DNA of 64,000 nucleotides from Stramonita haemastoma (GCA_030674155.1 CM060324.1:58762316-58826315), one strand, 5' to 3'; shown: positions 38,511 to 52,084, counted from the stretch's first letter. Notes: generated from the letters alone by a model not told the origin. A program made the numbers and translations.

Positions 38511-39440
38511 TTAAACAAAATTTTGTTCTGATTCATAAAGTCATACTGTACATGCCCACACACATACACATACAGGAGCATTAACAACGCAAACACTTAT
38601 CATTATTACAGAGCGCTTAACAGCAATATGTTCAGCTTTTGCATTAGGTAGCTGGTAGACATGAATTATGACACTTTTAAGCTGAGTGAAACACTTTTGA
38701 TAAACACTGAAATCAAAATCTTCTTCTTCGAGCTTCTTTTTCTTCTTCTCCTCCTCCTCCTTTACCCCCCCCCCCCCCCCCCCCCCCCACTTAAACTCTT
38801 CTGGCTAGGGCACCGCATTGAACAGTTGTTCACAAATGTCCTGCAATTCTTCTTCTTTTTTTTTTTTGGTCAAATGTGACCTAGTCTTTGAGGCACACAA
38901 CTGCAATATTATAATACACCATTAAAAAAAACAAAAAAAAACAACTCTGTGAGCATTTTCAGTCATTATAGAATGAATTCAAAGCTAACATGGCTAGTTC
39001 CCTTTTGGTGCAGATTTTTGTGTGTACAAATACAATTTTGTCTCAACTTGCTATAAAGGAAGTCATGTTCTTTCTTTTGAGTAGACTGGTTCAAGTTCAG
39101 TTTCTTATACTTGTTAGCAAATTGAAATGTTAAATGATATTATGTACTTTGACAGAGAAAATAAAACTGTTCCTTATCAGATTTGAAACGAGTTTTTGAT
39201 CCACCATCTCAACCTGATAACAAAAGAATGTCTTTTTTATTATTCAGGCATAACTTTGCATCATTACATAATAAAGATCAGCCACAAATATTTAAATTTT
39301 AAGCGACCTATGCAAATATTTTCATTCTGTAAACATGTCCCTCCCCTCCTGAGAAGATTTTTTTCATCTTTAATTTTTTTTTTTTTTTTTAGTGCATTCA
39401 GAACTGAAAGGACATTCTGGTACAGAAATGATTATTGACC
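38511..39440. other. Gene-free interval with C and T runs
   Basis: A C run of about 24 lies at 38,766-38,789, a T run at 38,853-38,866 and another at 39,369-39,390. No exon recognised. Confidence 0.55.
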
Positions 39441-39499
39441 AACCAACCAACCAACCAACCAACCCACACACACACGCACGCACGCACGCACACACGCAC

Positions 39500-39591
<92 letters not shown>

Positions 39592-39600
39592 CACACACAC
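39441..39600. repeat. CCAA and CA/CG microsatellite
   Basis: ACCAACCAACCAACC is followed by CACG/CACA repeats. Confidence 0.95.
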
Positions 39601-39980
39601 CAATAAATAAATGAAAAAAAATAAAGACCCCACCCTAAAAAAAACCATTATTAACATAATTCTGAAGATAGATATATTCAGTATTAATTTATAAGATCAA
39701 CACCAAACCGTTGAGGAATGTGCAAGATGTACTACTTCCTGACCTTAAAATAGCCTCCTCCTCCTGAAAGCGAACTATGGAGTAACACACAACCCTCACT
39801 CACCTGGACCTCACCTGACACCAACCACACTGACAGAATACTTTTCCTCAGACTAAATGCCATCCTACCCCCAAACTTCTCTTTCCCTCCACTGTTGGCA
39901 TCACCAAAACCCATGCCCAGGTTACTCAGACTGAAATAAGCCAATTACCTCATAGCTGGGAAGAGGGAGGCAAAGGGTCA
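39601..39980. other. Gene-free interval
   Basis: No recognisable coding or repeat feature. Confidence 0.5.
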
Positions 39981-40225
<245 letters not shown>

Positions 40226-40785
40226 TGGGGAGTGGGTGAGGGGTTTCAAAGAGAAGATGGTCAGTTCAGATTTGGCTGGGCACTGAGGCAGAAGCTTTGC
40301 CAGTCCCACCAAACTTTTTTTCTTCTCCCTTCATGCTTTGTTTAGAGGCCAGCTATTCTGAGACCACTGGAAAAAGAAATTTGCCAGTAAACACACCTGC
40401 TGAACTTGTATGTGTACAGCAGTGTCTCTGCCTCTGAGGAATTCATGTATGCATGTAGTATGAAAAGTCATGCATGACTGCAATGATGCTGTGTGTGCCA
40501 GTATGTTTCAAGTTGCTTATGAACATCACAGAAAAAGCCTAGACAGACTGAAGAACTTAGTATCTCATGATAGAACTAGTTTTTTTTTCCCAAAATGTAT
40601 AATATAATTTGTCAAGTGGAATACAGAAAAAGCAGTATTATATGATAATTTTACAAAACATAATATTTCAGAGTCTATCATTTTCTTGATTATTCAACTT
40701 AAATCTGCACCTTGATTTTTTTTAGGGGGGAAATGAAAAAATTAAGTGTGTGTGTTTGTGTCTATATATATTTATAATCTTTTAT
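40226..40785. other. Gene-free interval
   Basis: No recognisable feature. Confidence 0.5.
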
Positions 40786-40980
40786 TTTGAGGATAATGGA
40801 ATAAGTACTCATGTGCTAGTTTACACCCAGTCCCCGTGTGTATGCACTATGCAGCTGTGTAGATTTTGTCATCCATTCCCACCAGCACACAATTGTCTAC
40901 TCTTCTGAAAAGCAAAACAGATTTTAACATGTGCACAAGATGTTCTGCGTATGTTTGCACACAGGACCTCTGTGTGTGAG
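40786..40980 (-). repeat. SINE family A, 3' half (reverse)
   Basis: TTTTGAGGATAATGGAATAA, CCCAGTCCCCGTGTGTATGC, TTTTGTCATCCATTCCCACC and GCACAAGATGTTCTGCG, in reverse family A order. Confidence 0.82.
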
Positions 40981-40990
40981 TATGCGTGTG

Positions 40991-41062
<72 letters not shown>

Positions 41063-41076
41063 TGTGCGTGAATGCA

Positions 41077-41112
<36 letters not shown>

Positions 41113-41157
41113 TGTGTGTGTAAGTGTGTGTGTGTAAGTGTGTGTGTATGTGTGTGC

Positions 41158-41256
<99 letters not shown>

Positions 41257-41374
41257 TGTATATATGTGTGTGTAGCAGTATGTATGTGTGTCTGTGTATT
41301 CAATACAACAAAATATAATAGTTCTTCCAGATTTAGCAAGCCATTTGGCCCATGAAGAGTGAGAGTGTGTGTGT

Positions 41375-41442
<68 letters not shown>

Positions 41443-41470
41443 TGTCTGTCTGTCTGTGTCTGTGTGTGTA

Positions 41471-41543
<73 letters not shown>

Positions 41544-41562
41544 GCGTGCGCGAGTGTGTGTG

Positions 41563-41598
<36 letters not shown>

Positions 41599-41620
41599 TG
41601 TGTGCGCGCGTGCGTGAACC
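40981..41620. repeat. Complex TG / GTGC / GA microsatellite block
   Basis: TG at 40,985-41,060, GCGT tetranucleotides at 41,083-41,113, GA at 41,172-41,252, TG and CTGT at 41,365-41,545, then CGTG at 41,560-41,615. Confidence 0.95.
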
Positions 41621-42110
41621 AATTCAAAAGCAAAAACTAGTAAAACTGATAAACAACATTTTGGGGGGTTTAAAACCTCCATAAAAGCATTTTTCACTAG
41701 CAATACATACATACAGTACATTTTCAGTCAGCATGAAAACTTTTCCCCCAACATGCTTCATATCTTTTTTCCTCCCTCCCCACACAGCCAGCCCAGACCG
41801 CACAATCAATAACAGGTTTCAGCTTCACCTAATGCCTGTTAGCACAATCCCTTCCCTCCCTGCATCCCCACACCGGTCAATGGGAGAGAGAGAGAGAGAG
41901 AACAAACCCGGAGTGTCAGCCATCATCATCGCCCCGCCATGATGACTAACCTGCTCTCCACAGGCAATCCTCCTGACTCACACCTTCCCCTGTTCGATGC
42001 CCCACTCCAGCACAAACCTGTCAAGCTGTCCATTTCACTCTGCCTGCTGCTGCTCTAGGCTATCTGTGGGTTTTGTGGACACACTCAGCAAGTCTGGTTG
42101 GACACCAGTT
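41621..42110. other. Gene-free interval
   Basis: No recognisable feature beyond a short GA tract at 41,883-41,900. Confidence 0.5.
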
Positions 42111-42510
42111 AATGTGGCATGGGCTAGTGGTTAATGCGGTGGACTAAAAGCTAAGAGGCAGTGGGTTCTGGTCCCTTAACCCTCTTGCATTTAGATTCTC
42201 TGAACACAAACTGCCCCTAGATTTTGCATTCGATCATGAAATCAGGTCAGGCACACATGCTCCCTTGCCTTTTCCTCCTTCTAAGTACATACCAGCAGCT
42301 ATAATTACTTCCAGACTCTCAGCAGGATTTCTACCTGTAGCCTGATAGAGTTTTGGCATGTGGTAGCAATTAGTGATGGTCACAGCGTGATGGTAATCTA
42401 CTGTGTGTAAATCCCAGCAAATCCCAGTTTGGCAAATCCCAGTTCGGGATTCAAGGGGGGCAATTATTCAATCCCGGAAAATCTCAGTTCCGGACTAAGA
42501 GGGTTAAGAG
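42111..42510 (+). repeat. Dispersed repeat family D, copy 2, with tRNA-like head
   Basis: TGGGCTAGTGGTTAATGCGG and GTGGGTTCTGGTCCC give box A- and box B-like elements. The body is colinear with 2,505-2,890 and has an empty site (AGTACATACC, 42,284-42,293) where that copy carries the LINE insertion. Confidence 0.7.
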
Positions 42511-43705
42511 GCAAGGGTTTTCAGGCTCTGGTGGACTCCTCTCCACAGTTGCATTTAATTTACCGTCCATTGTTTAAAAGGAAGTTTAAGACCAACTGTC
42601 AAGCAGAATTCCAATTATGGACGTAATTTGGAGAGCTGCTCAAATTCCCTAATCCAGAAACAACATGAGTGTAGCGCTTAAGGCCTGTTTGCTGCCATAA
42701 TATCTTATGAAGAAAGCACAGTCTCAAGAGACCACCTCGATGGCTCAAGTGACAAGACTCAAGTCAAGACTACAAGTTTCATATATATAGAATGATGTAA
42801 CTGCTTCACTGATCTAACCTGTGTTAAGTCAAGCAGCTTTTGCACAGTTACCAAGCTTTCTTTCAGTCTTTGGCTAAACCTCTGATGTTCACCAAATAGT
42901 GAGATTTTTATGTGACTGTTTTTGCCCATCTTTTTTTTTTTTTAGGTAGCTGCATTTCGACTTTGGAGTCTTGACTTTTGGTCCTTTTTTTTTTGAGTGT
43001 GTGTTTAAAAAATAAATTATGCCTCCTACAGCTCCAAGATGATTAAATATTTGTGATGCAGAGGCACAATCTGAACAGAATACCTACAGATCTATATATG
43101 ATACTCTGATTCTATTACCATAAGAAACAAAGACACTGCCAGTGTGGTCTGGTTATACTGATTGAATGATTCTGGACTTGGTGTCAATATGGAGATACTT
43201 TTTAATAATTTTTTTTTATTTGTACCGATGTTCATCGCCGATACAGATGGCACTGGAACCATTCGTATCAAGCAATCACCTTTCCCATGGCCCATTCCAG
43301 CAACGTGCATGGGTAACAGCTTGTCCTCCATACTTACTTACCCAGGCTTTGCGTTCTAAGAGCCTAGCTAGAGCACAACTCTGTAGTCTTCTGAGACTGA
43401 TAGATGCCTACCTATCATGTTTGAAACTGAAAAGGGAGTATTTGTGATAGTCTGCGGATTAGTTGTGTGTGAGTGAATCTTTTCATTTATGTTTGAGTGA
43501 ATAGTGTATGAATGTGAAATAAATCTTTGAAAAAAAATGATTCTAACTTTGTTGCTTTGAGTCATGTGAATTCATATGCGGTATGTGGACAAAGGGTGTT
43601 AAATTTCATCTCACTAGGGGGTGACACAAGTCTCACTCATTTCCATTTGCCAGAAAAAGACTCTGGTCTGAGTGTGGGAGGTGGGGCAGTATTAATGAAT
43701 AATTA
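42511..43705. other. Gene-free interval with family H fragment
   Basis: Family H lies at about 42,895-42,985 (ATGTGACTGTTTTTGCCC, GGTAGCTGCATTTCGAC). A 66-codon plus-strand frame at 43,162-43,359 followed by AATAAA (about 43,519) could be the end of a retroposed transcript, but I recognise no domain. Confidence 0.45.
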
Positions 43706-43719
43706 ACAACAACAAAAAC
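43706..43719. repeat. Left 14-bp direct repeat (candidate target-site duplication)
   Basis: ACAACAACAAAAAC, identical to 46,894-46,907 at the other end of the retrotransposon. Confidence 0.65.
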
Positions 43720-46700
43720 TCTGCCTAGGACGGTCCCAAGCCCGGCTGAAAAAGGAGGAGGGTTTGGCGTAGGGTTAGCTACCCCACCCTGTGAAAAAAC
43801 TCTAGCTACAGAAACGCCAAATAGCAATTTAACAGACATCGCGGACCTGGGGAGGGATGGACCTCCAGCTGGAAGGAGTATGAAGTCGGGCGGTGAAAGC
43901 CAGAATCATCTGGAAGCCGTCAGACCGAAGACCATCATCTCCACCAGGACCACCACATCCATCGGTACATGGAACGTCAGGACCATGTACGAGACGGGGA
44001 AGACAGCGCAAGTAGCCGCAGAGATGAGGAAATTCAACCTCACCATCCTAGGAATCAGCGAAGTCAGATGGACTGGTTCCGGGCAGAAGCGACTGACTTC
44101 CGGGGAGCTGCTGCTGTTCTCGGGGCACGAGCAGGAAGATGCTGCACACACCCAGGGAGTCGCCCTGATGCTTTCCAAGCCAGCACAGGGAGCGCTCATC
44201 GGGTGGGAGGCACACGGACCAAGGATCATGACAGCTTCTTTCCGTACAAAGAAGAAGAGGATCAACATGGACATTATCCAGTGCTACGCCCCAACGAACG
44301 ACAGCGAGGAGGAGGAGAAGGACGACTTTTATAACAGATTGCAGACCATCATACAAGACAGACCGAAGAGAAACATCATCATCGTAATGGGTGACTTCAA
44401 TGCCAAGATAGGTAGTGACAACCAGGGATACGAGGAGATCATGGGGCGGCATGGGCTAGGCGAGATGAACGACAACGGGGAGAGGTTCGCAGACCTGTGT
44501 GCCACAAGCAACCTGGTCATCGGAGGAAGTGTTTTCCCGCACAGAAGGATACACAAGGCAACTTGGGTGTCGCCAGACCTGTTAACGGAGAACCAGATCG
44601 ACCACATCTGCATCGTGAAGAAGTTTCGCCGCTCCCTACAGGATGTACGCGTCAAGCGAGGAGCAGACGTCGCTTCGGATCACCATCTACTTGTTGCCCA
44701 ACTGAAGCAGAAGCTGAAGAGAAATTGGACGGGGGGATCCAGTCAACGCCAGCGTTACAACACCACGGCGCTGAAGGACAACAGGAAGCAAGAAGAGCTC
44801 AAGGTCACTCTATCCAACAAGTTCCAAGTCCTAGGAGAGCTGCTTGAAGAGGAGACGATAGAAGAGAGGTGGCAGAGAGTGAGAGAGACAGTGACCTCAA
44901 CATGTCAGGAAGTACTGGGCCCCAAATCATTCACACACAAGGAATGGATTTCAGCAGCTACCCTAGAGAAAATAGAAGAAAGAAGAGAAAAGAAATTAGC
45001 CGTCAACAGCAGCAGGACACGATCAGCAAAAACAAAAGCCCAAGAGGAATACACAGAAGCAAATAGGGTTGTAAAGCGAAGCATTAAAGCAGATAAGCAA
45101 AACTACTTGGAGACATTGGCAAAAGAAGCAGAAGATGCAGCTCACCAGAACAGCACCAAGGACCTGTACTTCATCATCAAGAAGTTATCAGGGAAGTTTG
45201 CCAAGCCAGAGAGACCAGTAAAAGACAAGAACGGAGGAGTAATAGCTGATGACGAAGGACAGAAGAACAGGTGGATTGAGCACTTCCAGGAGTTACTCAA
45301 CAGACCAGCACCTACAAACCCACCAGAGATACCGACAGCCGCAAGCGACCTGCCGATCAAGTGTAGTGCTCCCACAAAGGAAGAGATCCGCAGCGCCATC
45401 AAGCAATTGAGGAATGGTAAGTCTGCAGGACCTGACAGCATCCCAGCAGAAGCCCTGAAAGCCGACGTCGAGACCAGTGTGGAGCTCCTCTACCCGCTCT
45501 TCGGCAAGATATGGGAGGAAGAAGAAATACCAACAGAATGGAAAGAGGGTTACCTCATCAAACTCCCCAAGAAAGGCGACCTCAGTTCCTGCTCCAACTA
45601 CAGAGGGATAACGCTGTTGTCCATCCCAGGAAAGGTGTTTAACCGCATCCTGCTGAACCGGATGAAGGACGCAGTAGACCCGCATCTCCGCGACCAACAA
45701 GCTGGCTTCCGAAAGGAAAGATCATGCACGGATCAGATTGCAACACTGCGCATCATCCTGGAACAGTCCCTGGAATGGAATTCGCCACTATACATCAACT
45801 TCATAGACTATGAGAAGGCTTTTGACAGCGTTGACAGACAGACCCTCTGGAGGCTACTGAGACACTATGGAGTGCCAGAGAAAATCACCAACATCATCAG
45901 GAAATCATATGAAGGAATGACCTGCAGAATAGTTCATGGCAGACAGCTCACCGACGCCTTTGAAGTAGATACCGGAGTAAGGCAAGGATGCTTACTATCT
46001 CCTTTCCTGTTCCTGCTGGCCATCGACTGGGTCATGAAAACCTCAGCGGACCAGAAACGTAATGGCATCCAATGGACACCCTGGAAACAGCTAGACGACC
46101 TTGACTTTGCGGATGACCTGGCCCTTCTCTCCCACACCCAGCAACAGATGCAGGAAAAGACCAACATCGTTGTGGAGAACTCAGCTAAACTGGGCCTCAA
46201 CATCAATAGAGGAAAGAGCAAGGTACTCAAGACAAATGCAGCCAATGCAACACCCATCACAGTCAAAGGAGAGGCGCTGGAAGAGGTGGAAAGCTTCACA
46301 TACCTCGGCAGCATCGTGGACACACAGGGAGGAACAGACACAGACGTCAGAACCCGCATCGGTAAAGCAAGGGCAGCCTTCAAGCAGCTCAGAAACGTCT
46401 GGGGATCAAGCGACATCAGCATCGCCACCAAGACCAGGCTCTTCAACACCATCATCAAGCCAATACTAATGTATGGAGCAGAGACCTGGAGAAACACCGT
46501 CACCACCATGAAGAAAATCCAGGTCTTCATCAACACCTGCCTCAGGAAGATCCTCAAGATCCGCTGGCCAGACAAGATCAGTAATGAAGAATTATGGCAA
46601 AGAACCAGACAACAGCCTGTTGAGAAAGAAATCCTACAGAGACGTTGGCGATGGATAGGACACACCCTACGGAAACCTGTATCCAGCATCACAAGACAAG

Positions 46701-46893
46701 CTCTCACCTGGAATCCACAAGGGAAAAGAAAGAGAGGGCGGCCTAGAAATACCTGGCGCCGGGACCTGGATGCAGATGCGAAAAAGATGGGCAAGACGTG
46801 GGGACAGCTGGAACGCCTAGCCCAGAGCCGAGATGCCTGGAGACAGCTAGTTGGCGGCCTATGCCCCAGAAGGGACCACAGGCAGACATGACA
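43720..46893 (+). mobile_element. Full-length single-ORF non-LTR retrotransposon
   Basis: About 3.17 kb: a 160-bp G/C-rich 5' leader (CCTAGGACGGTCCCAAGCCC ...), one ORF and almost no 3' UTR, ending in an ACAACAACA-type tail. Flanked by a 14-bp direct repeat. It belongs to the apurinic-endonuclease class (the group often annotated as craniofacial development protein 2-like/endonuclease-RT in animal genomes). I cannot fix the clade (RTE-like or related) without a tree. Confidence 0.88.
43880..46891 (+). CDS. Endonuclease / reverse transcriptase polyprotein of a non-LTR retrotransposon, 1,003 aa
   Basis: Copies the element by target-primed reverse transcription. Residues ~27-272 are an exonuclease-endonuclease-phosphatase type domain: [21 protein letters not shown] (catalytic Glu), [18 protein letters not shown] (Asp/Asn), NQIDHICI and [10 protein letters not shown] (Ser-Asp-His). 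Residues ~500-770 are the reverse transcriptase: [73 protein letters not shown] and the catalytic [10 protein letters not shown]. The C-terminal ~200 residues include [26 protein letters not shown] and [14 protein letters not shown]. No stop or frameshift, so the copy is recent and potentially competent. The frame stays open upstream of the chosen ATG to about 43,723, so a slightly longer product is possible. Confidence 0.93.
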   Translation: MKSGGESQNHLEAVRPKTIISTRTTTSIGTWNVRTMYETGKTAQVAAEMRKFNLTILGISEVRWTGSGQKRLTSGELLLFSGHEQEDAAHTQGVALMLSKPAQGALIGWEAHGPRIMTASFRTKKKRINMDIIQCYAPTNDSEEEEKDDFYNRLQTIIQDRPKRNIIIVMGDFNAKIGSDNQGYEEIMGRHGLGEMNDNGERFADLCATSNLVIGGSVFPHRRIHKATWVSPDLLTENQIDHICIVKKFRRSLQDVRVKRGADVASDHHLLVAQLKQKLKRNWTGGSSQRQRYNTTALKDNRKQEELKVTLSNKFQVLGELLEEETIEERWQRVRETVTSTCQEVLGPKSFTHKEWISAATLEKIEERREKKLAVNSSRTRSAKTKAQEEYTEANRVVKRSIKADKQNYLETLAKEAEDAAHQNSTKDLYFIIKKLSGKFAKPERPVKDKNGGVIADDEGQKNRWIEHFQELLNRPAPTNPPEIPTAASDLPIKCSAPTKEEIRSAIKQLRNGKSAGPDSIPAEALKADVETSVELLYPLFGKIWEEEEIPTEWKEGYLIKLPKKGDLSSCSNYRGITLLSIPGKVFNRILLNRMKDAVDPHLRDQQAGFRKERSCTDQIATLRIILEQSLEWNSPLYINFIDYEKAFDSVDRQTLWRLLRHYGVPEKITNIIRKSYEGMTCRIVHGRQLTDAFEVDTGVRQGCLLSPFLFLLAIDWVMKTSADQKRNGIQWTPWKQLDDLDFADDLALLSHTQQQMQEKTNIVVENSAKLGLNINRGKSKVLKTNAANATPITVKGEALEEVESFTYLGSIVDTQGGTDTDVRTRIGKARAAFKQLRNVWGSSDISIATKTRLFNTIIKPILMYGAETWRNTVTTMKKIQVFINTCLRKILKIRWPDKISNEELWQRTRQQPVEKEILQRRWRWIGHTLRKPVSSITRQALTWNPQGKRKRGRPRNTWRRDLDADAKKMGKTWGQLERLAQSRDAWRQLVGGLCPRRDHRQT

Positions 46894-46907
46894 ACAACAA
46901 CAAAAAC
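46894..46907. repeat. Right 14-bp direct repeat
   Basis: ACAACAACAAAAAC, matching 43,706-43,719. Because the element's own tail is ACA-rich, part of the match could be tail and not target duplication. Confidence 0.6.
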
Positions 46908-46989
46908 ACTCTTGACACATATGGATGTTTTGTTTGAGGTCAGGGAAGTGGGCTTCTTTTTCATTTTGTTTTGCTTTCTTTGTTTGCTT

Positions 46990-47335
46990 GCTTCAAGTCA
47001 AGTCAAGTCAAGTCAAAAACACTTTAATCATCCCTGAAGGGCAATTACAATACTGACAGGCATATTGCTACAAATTCATAATCAAACACACGAAGGAGCT
47101 ACATTTCTTTTTTGTTCAAACATTATATAACTTCAAATAAAATGTCACAAACACTCACACATCTACGCGCGCGCGCTTGCACACACGCAAACACACGCAT
47201 ACACACACACCAATGTTTAGATACAATGTTCTTAAAAACCATTGACTAGAAAAGACATATGATCACCATTATTTACACATTATGCGCACGCGTTCACACC
47301 CGCACATATACAAAGCCAAAAAAAGACATACTTAT
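46990..47335 (-). repeat. Retroposon 3' end, family E (reverse), with TTGAC tail
   Basis: CAAGTCAAGTCAAGTCAAGT, then AAAAACACTTTAATCATCCC, TGAAGGGCAATTAC, ACTGACAGGCATATTG, then ACCATTGACTAGAAAAGACA: the reverse complement of the 33,975-34,378 element. Confidence 0.87.
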
Positions 47336-47419
47336 TTTATGGGTACATATGCATGTATGTGCACACCTGTATGCATTGGCTACATACATAACAGTGACAG
47401 GTAAGTAATTCAGAGAAGC

Positions 47420-47499
<80 letters not shown>

Positions 47500-47500
47500 G
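47336..47500. repeat. CA microsatellite
   Basis: CA tract at 47,424-47,498 followed by AAAC/CAAA tetranucleotides. Confidence 0.95.
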
Positions 47501-48595
47501 AGCAAACAAACAAACAAACAAACAAAAACAAAAACAAACAACCTCAGTCAGTATTATTATGAGTTTAGGGGTGTTTGCTGCTGTCGTTGTTTTGTTTTGG
47601 GTTGTTGTTTGTTTTGAGGAACGGGGTTGGGGTTGTTGGTTTTTTTGGGGAGTGGTGGGGGTGGAGGGGGGGTGGTGGTTCTTCATTTTTTCTCTTTTAT
47701 TAAAAACTAAATCATGCCTTTGCCAGCTTTGGTAGATCTATACCCCACACTTGTAAACAAACTGATAGTAATACCACAAAGTGTGGTGGAAAACTGATCT
47801 AGGGATTCTGGAGTAAGGAAAATTCCTTTAATGATGACAGCTTTCCTATCATGGGCTTCATTTGCCACACAGAATCATTACGGCAATAGCTGTCAAGTGT
47901 CATCTTGAAGCACTGAAAACAGTTAAGTGAAAAGCATAAGTAAACATATCATAAATTTTGTTTTTTTTCATAAATTTATATCTATTTATTAAAACAAAAG
48001 TTTCAAAAGCAATTTAAATAAAATCTTGCAAAATTTTGTTTCAAACCTGTAATACCTACACTTTAAAAGTAAAACTGGATAAGGTATGATGTGTACATCT
48101 AACAATTTCAAGGGAAAAAATGGGTCTATTACTCTATTAGGCTGAGCCCACAAACTACAGAACTATATAAGAAAAGATTGGGAGGGTAGAAAGGGAGGGG
48201 GAGGACTTGACATTGCAAATCTCAATAACTTAAAGCAAGAAAAAACAATAGTGGAGCTAAAATCTTGAAAGAGCATTCACACTCTCAGAATATCTGGTTC
48301 TCTATATAATGTGGAATGGAAAATAAGACAAGCTCTGAGGAACTAAGAAGATCCCTTTCAAAATCAAGCGTGAAAAGTCAGGTCAAGTCTATCTAAATAT
48401 TTTATTACATGCAAGGCAGGGTACAAAAGTATGACACTATTAGTATTACAGGCGCACAATGAGGTGAAGACAACAGACTTAGACACACATAACTAGAATA
48501 TACACAGTATACTGTATTGTTGTATAGTAGTTAGTACTAACAGATCATTTCATAATTAATATTCGTTTGAATAGTTTTAACATTCCAAAACAACT
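47501..48595. other. Gene-free AT-rich interval
   Basis: GTTGTTTTG-type sequence at 47,580-47,690, then single-copy-looking AT-rich DNA. No exon recognised. Confidence 0.5.
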
Positions 48596-48599
48596 TCAA

Positions 48600-48816
<217 letters not shown>

Positions 48817-48819
<3 letters not shown>

Positions 48820-49185
48820 CCTGTAATGGCTATATATAATACATTAATAGTGTATACATACAATATGAAAAACATACATTGTTTCACAGACGCTTGAAAC
48901 TGCATTATATATTATATATAGACACAATGCTAATTGTTTCTGTATCTCAATTTCTTATTCTAGATGAACTCTTCCTTTTTCTACAAGAGCAGTTAATTAA
49001 AAAAATTTTTTTAACCTAGTTTACCTATATCAGTATTATATGCTTTTCTTTGAAGGTATAAACCCTCTCTCCAACACACACACACACACAAACACACATT
49101 ATTATACATGTACATGCACGCACAGATACATTCACACATGCACACACACGCACTCATGCACAGACACACACACACACTCACACAC
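48817..49185. other. Gene-free interval
   Basis: TATATATAA-rich patch and CA-containing sequence; nothing recognised. Confidence 0.5.
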
Positions 49186-49520
49186 ATGGGACGGGATAGC
49201 CTAGTGGTCAGAACATTGCGCTCACAATTTGACAACCCGGGTTTGACTCCCATTAAAGGGGATTTTTCCTCTGGAGTTAACCCCAGTGCTGACTCCACTC
49301 TGCCCCAAAGTCCTTCGGATGAGACTGTAAAACGAGGCCCCGTGTCAGTGTGTGTGAACGCATGCAAAACATCTTGTGCACACATTAAATCCTGTTCTGC
49401 TTTTGTAAGAGTAGGCCATCGTGTGCTGGTGGGAACAGAAAACTGCATACACACAGGGACTGGTTGTAAAAAAGCACAAGAGTGCTTACCCCATTATCCT
49501 TGATATAAAAGAATAAAATA
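49186..49520 (+). repeat. SINE family A, full-length
   Basis: ACGGGATAGCCTAGTGGTCA and AACCCGGGTTTGACTCCC head; complete body through CTTGATATAAAAG and an AAATAAA tail. Confidence 0.92.
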
Positions 49521-49534
49521 AATTTTAAAATATA

Positions 49535-49536
49535 AC

Positions 49537-49599
<63 letters not shown>

Positions 49600-50007
49600 A
49601 CACATGCATGTCTATGGATGCACACATGCACACTAACACACTGACACATGTGACGTGTGCATGCTGGTACACATATCATCAGGCTGGTACACATACATGC
49701 CTATGTACATTTTTTTAAAAACAGATTTTCAACTTTTCCACAAAGTTCTAAGGTGCAATAAAATCCAATTGATTTGACTAAGAAGTACTAAGAAGTACTG
49801 AAAGAGGGAATCTTTTGTTTTTCCACTGCTATTGTGATAAGACTTTTGCAGCCACTCTACACACTCACTGACTCAGTGACTCGCACACATGGATTTATAT
49901 ACACACACGCACATGCACACACAAGCCCAAGTACGCACACATGCATGCACACATACACAGATGCACACACATACACATGATACATACCATACGCAAATGC
50001 ATACAAG

Positions 50008-50063
<56 letters not shown>

Positions 50064-50085
50064 ACACACACACACACACACACAA
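49535..50085. repeat. CA microsatellites with ACATGC-type variants
   Basis: CA at 49,539-49,598 and 50,010-50,084; the sequence between includes ACATGCAC/ACACATGC-rich degenerate repeats. Confidence 0.88.
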
Positions 50086-51058
50086 TTTTATACCAGAGAA
50101 TTCATTCTGTGACCAAAAAAAAAAAAAAAGTCATTTCTGTACAAGTTTACTTTTGAATAGCAGTACTTATTAACTTGATCACTTGTTTCATTACAATTTT
50201 GGCATGATCTAAAATTTAACATGTCCTGAAGGAAAAAAACATTTTCTTTTGATTAGTTATGTAATATATAGTCCTATTCAGTGTTAAGTTTATATTCTGG
50301 ATTCTATAAATTCATGCAAAACTCTATGATTTTAATTTTTATGCTTAACTACAGCACTTAAAAAAAATCTAGAACTAATCATAAGCTGCATAAATGTTAC
50401 ATGAAATTTGAGCTCAGACATTTATGCATGCATGTGGACCTATCATTGTATCAATTATCATGTGTAACAGTATGCAATGGCCTTGTCTGTGTAGTTGGAT
50501 CCAGCTGTGCTGTTACCACCATCTGTACAAATATTTAACTAAAACTGACAATGCTCCATGCCACATAGATTCGATAGTGCCAAGAACCATGTCTGTCTTG
50601 AAGTCACTAACTAGGTCGGCTCATTCCAAACAGTCGTCCCCCACATCAAATACTCAAGGGACCATTAACTGTGGACTCTTTCTCCACACTTTTACACCGA
50701 AGTTAATCAATGAAACAGGTGATGAATCATTATCTTTGCCAAAGGGAAAGGGGCTTGCAGCTCTATTTCTTAGTCACTGGTCAGACTCAGCTACTTTACA
50801 CTAGTAAAACCCCAATTGGCAAAAACAACTACACGGAATTAGGCCTGATCAAACTCTCAAGAGTGGTTAATATTTAATTTTGATTAGGTGAAGCAGACGC
50901 CATTGGCGTGACAGATTAACCGGAGAGCCGCAGAACACATTTTGCGTTAGCATCCTCCGTTGCCTAGGGTTTGTCATCAACACCCAGGCTGGTACAGCGC
51001 TTATCTTATGGTCGACAATGATAAAATCAAGCAAAAATAAATCACTAAAAAAATAATC
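50086..51058. other. Single-copy-looking interval without recognised gene
   Basis: A 126-codon plus-strand frame (50,424-50,804) has no recognisable domain and no splice context, and is not called. Confidence 0.5.
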
Positions 51059-51200
51059 ACCCCTACCGTGAAACTCGTGGTCGCCTCCACAACAGTCAAG
51101 CGTACTGTACCTCAAGTAAGAACACACAGCATCTATGATAATTCATGTCATTTTGTTAAGGTATGTCGATCACCATAGTACACTTCCGGTTACCAAATCG
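51059..51200 (-). promoter_or_regulatory. Candidate promoter / first non-coding exon upstream of TTBK
   Basis: The minus strand contains ACCGGAAGTG (51,181-51,190), a perfect ETS/GABP-type site common in TATA-less promoters. About 115 bp downstream a good donor, CACG|GTAGGG, ends at 51,066-51,067. The region is richer in CpG than its surroundings. Its position is right for a TTBK 5' UTR exon, but nothing links it to exon 1 except order and strand. Confidence 0.3.
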
Positions 51201-51584
51201 AGACGAGCAAGGGTGAAGGTCGTTTAATCTTCAGACACTGCAATATTGTCGACATCTCATAAATATTTGACGAAAAACTAAGCAACACACCGCTGCTTCA
51301 TAGTTGGTATAGTCTCTCAATCATATTGACATATATACACACATATGAACTTGGCTGAGTTTGAGCATAATCGAGCAACTTCTGTTATTTATAAACAAAG
51401 TAGCTGTGTGTATCTTTCTCTGTTGATTCACAACCGTTGTCTTGATTCGCACTCCAGAGCAGCTCATTTTCACTGTAGTTTTCCAGGGTACATGGATTAT
51501 ATTGCCCCAGTGTTCATCTTCATTCAGACTGAATATTACATTTTAGGTGTATTCATGTCATTCAGATCATCGCCATTACTGACC
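51201..51584. other. Single-copy-looking interval
   Basis: No recognisable feature. Confidence 0.45.
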
Positions 51585-52084
51585 CAGTTGTAATTGCCCT
51601 CCAGGGATGATTAAAGTGTTTTTGACTTGACAGGTTTTTTTTTTTTTTTAATGGAAATATGTTGGGGGGGGGGGGGGGGGGGAATAAATACGTGTGTGTT
51701 CACACATGGGACATCGGTTTATTCCTACATACCTACCAGCTGTTCACAATGCCACTTCGTTGCAGAAAAAAATCAAATCAAATCAAATCAAAATTTTATT
51801 TTCAGACGGTACATTGAGTAAGCAATAAATTTGCTTTTTTTCATCAAGCCATCTATCTTTTTAAAAAAAACCAAACAACTCCACCCCCCACCCAAAAAAA
51901 ACAACAACAACAACACAAAACAAAACAAAACCCCCCACCAAAATCCAATAAACAAAAAAACTGACTAAAATGAAGCAGCAAGCAAACAAGCAAGGTAACC
52001 AAGAAAACCCCACCCAAAAACTATTGAGTTACGACATTGTTACCGCTTATAACAACAAAATAAACTCAAAAGGAACTAACACAC

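Noticed and set aside
40869..41721. Frames of 250-265 codons rich in His/Thr or Cys/Val
   Set aside because: Pure translation of CA/TG, GA and GCGT microsatellites; same for similar frames across the window.
45934..46920. 328-codon minus-strand frame
   Set aside because: Antisense shadow of the reverse-transcriptase ORF.
50424..50804. 126-codon plus-strand frame
   Set aside because: No recognisable domain or codon bias and no flanking gene structure.
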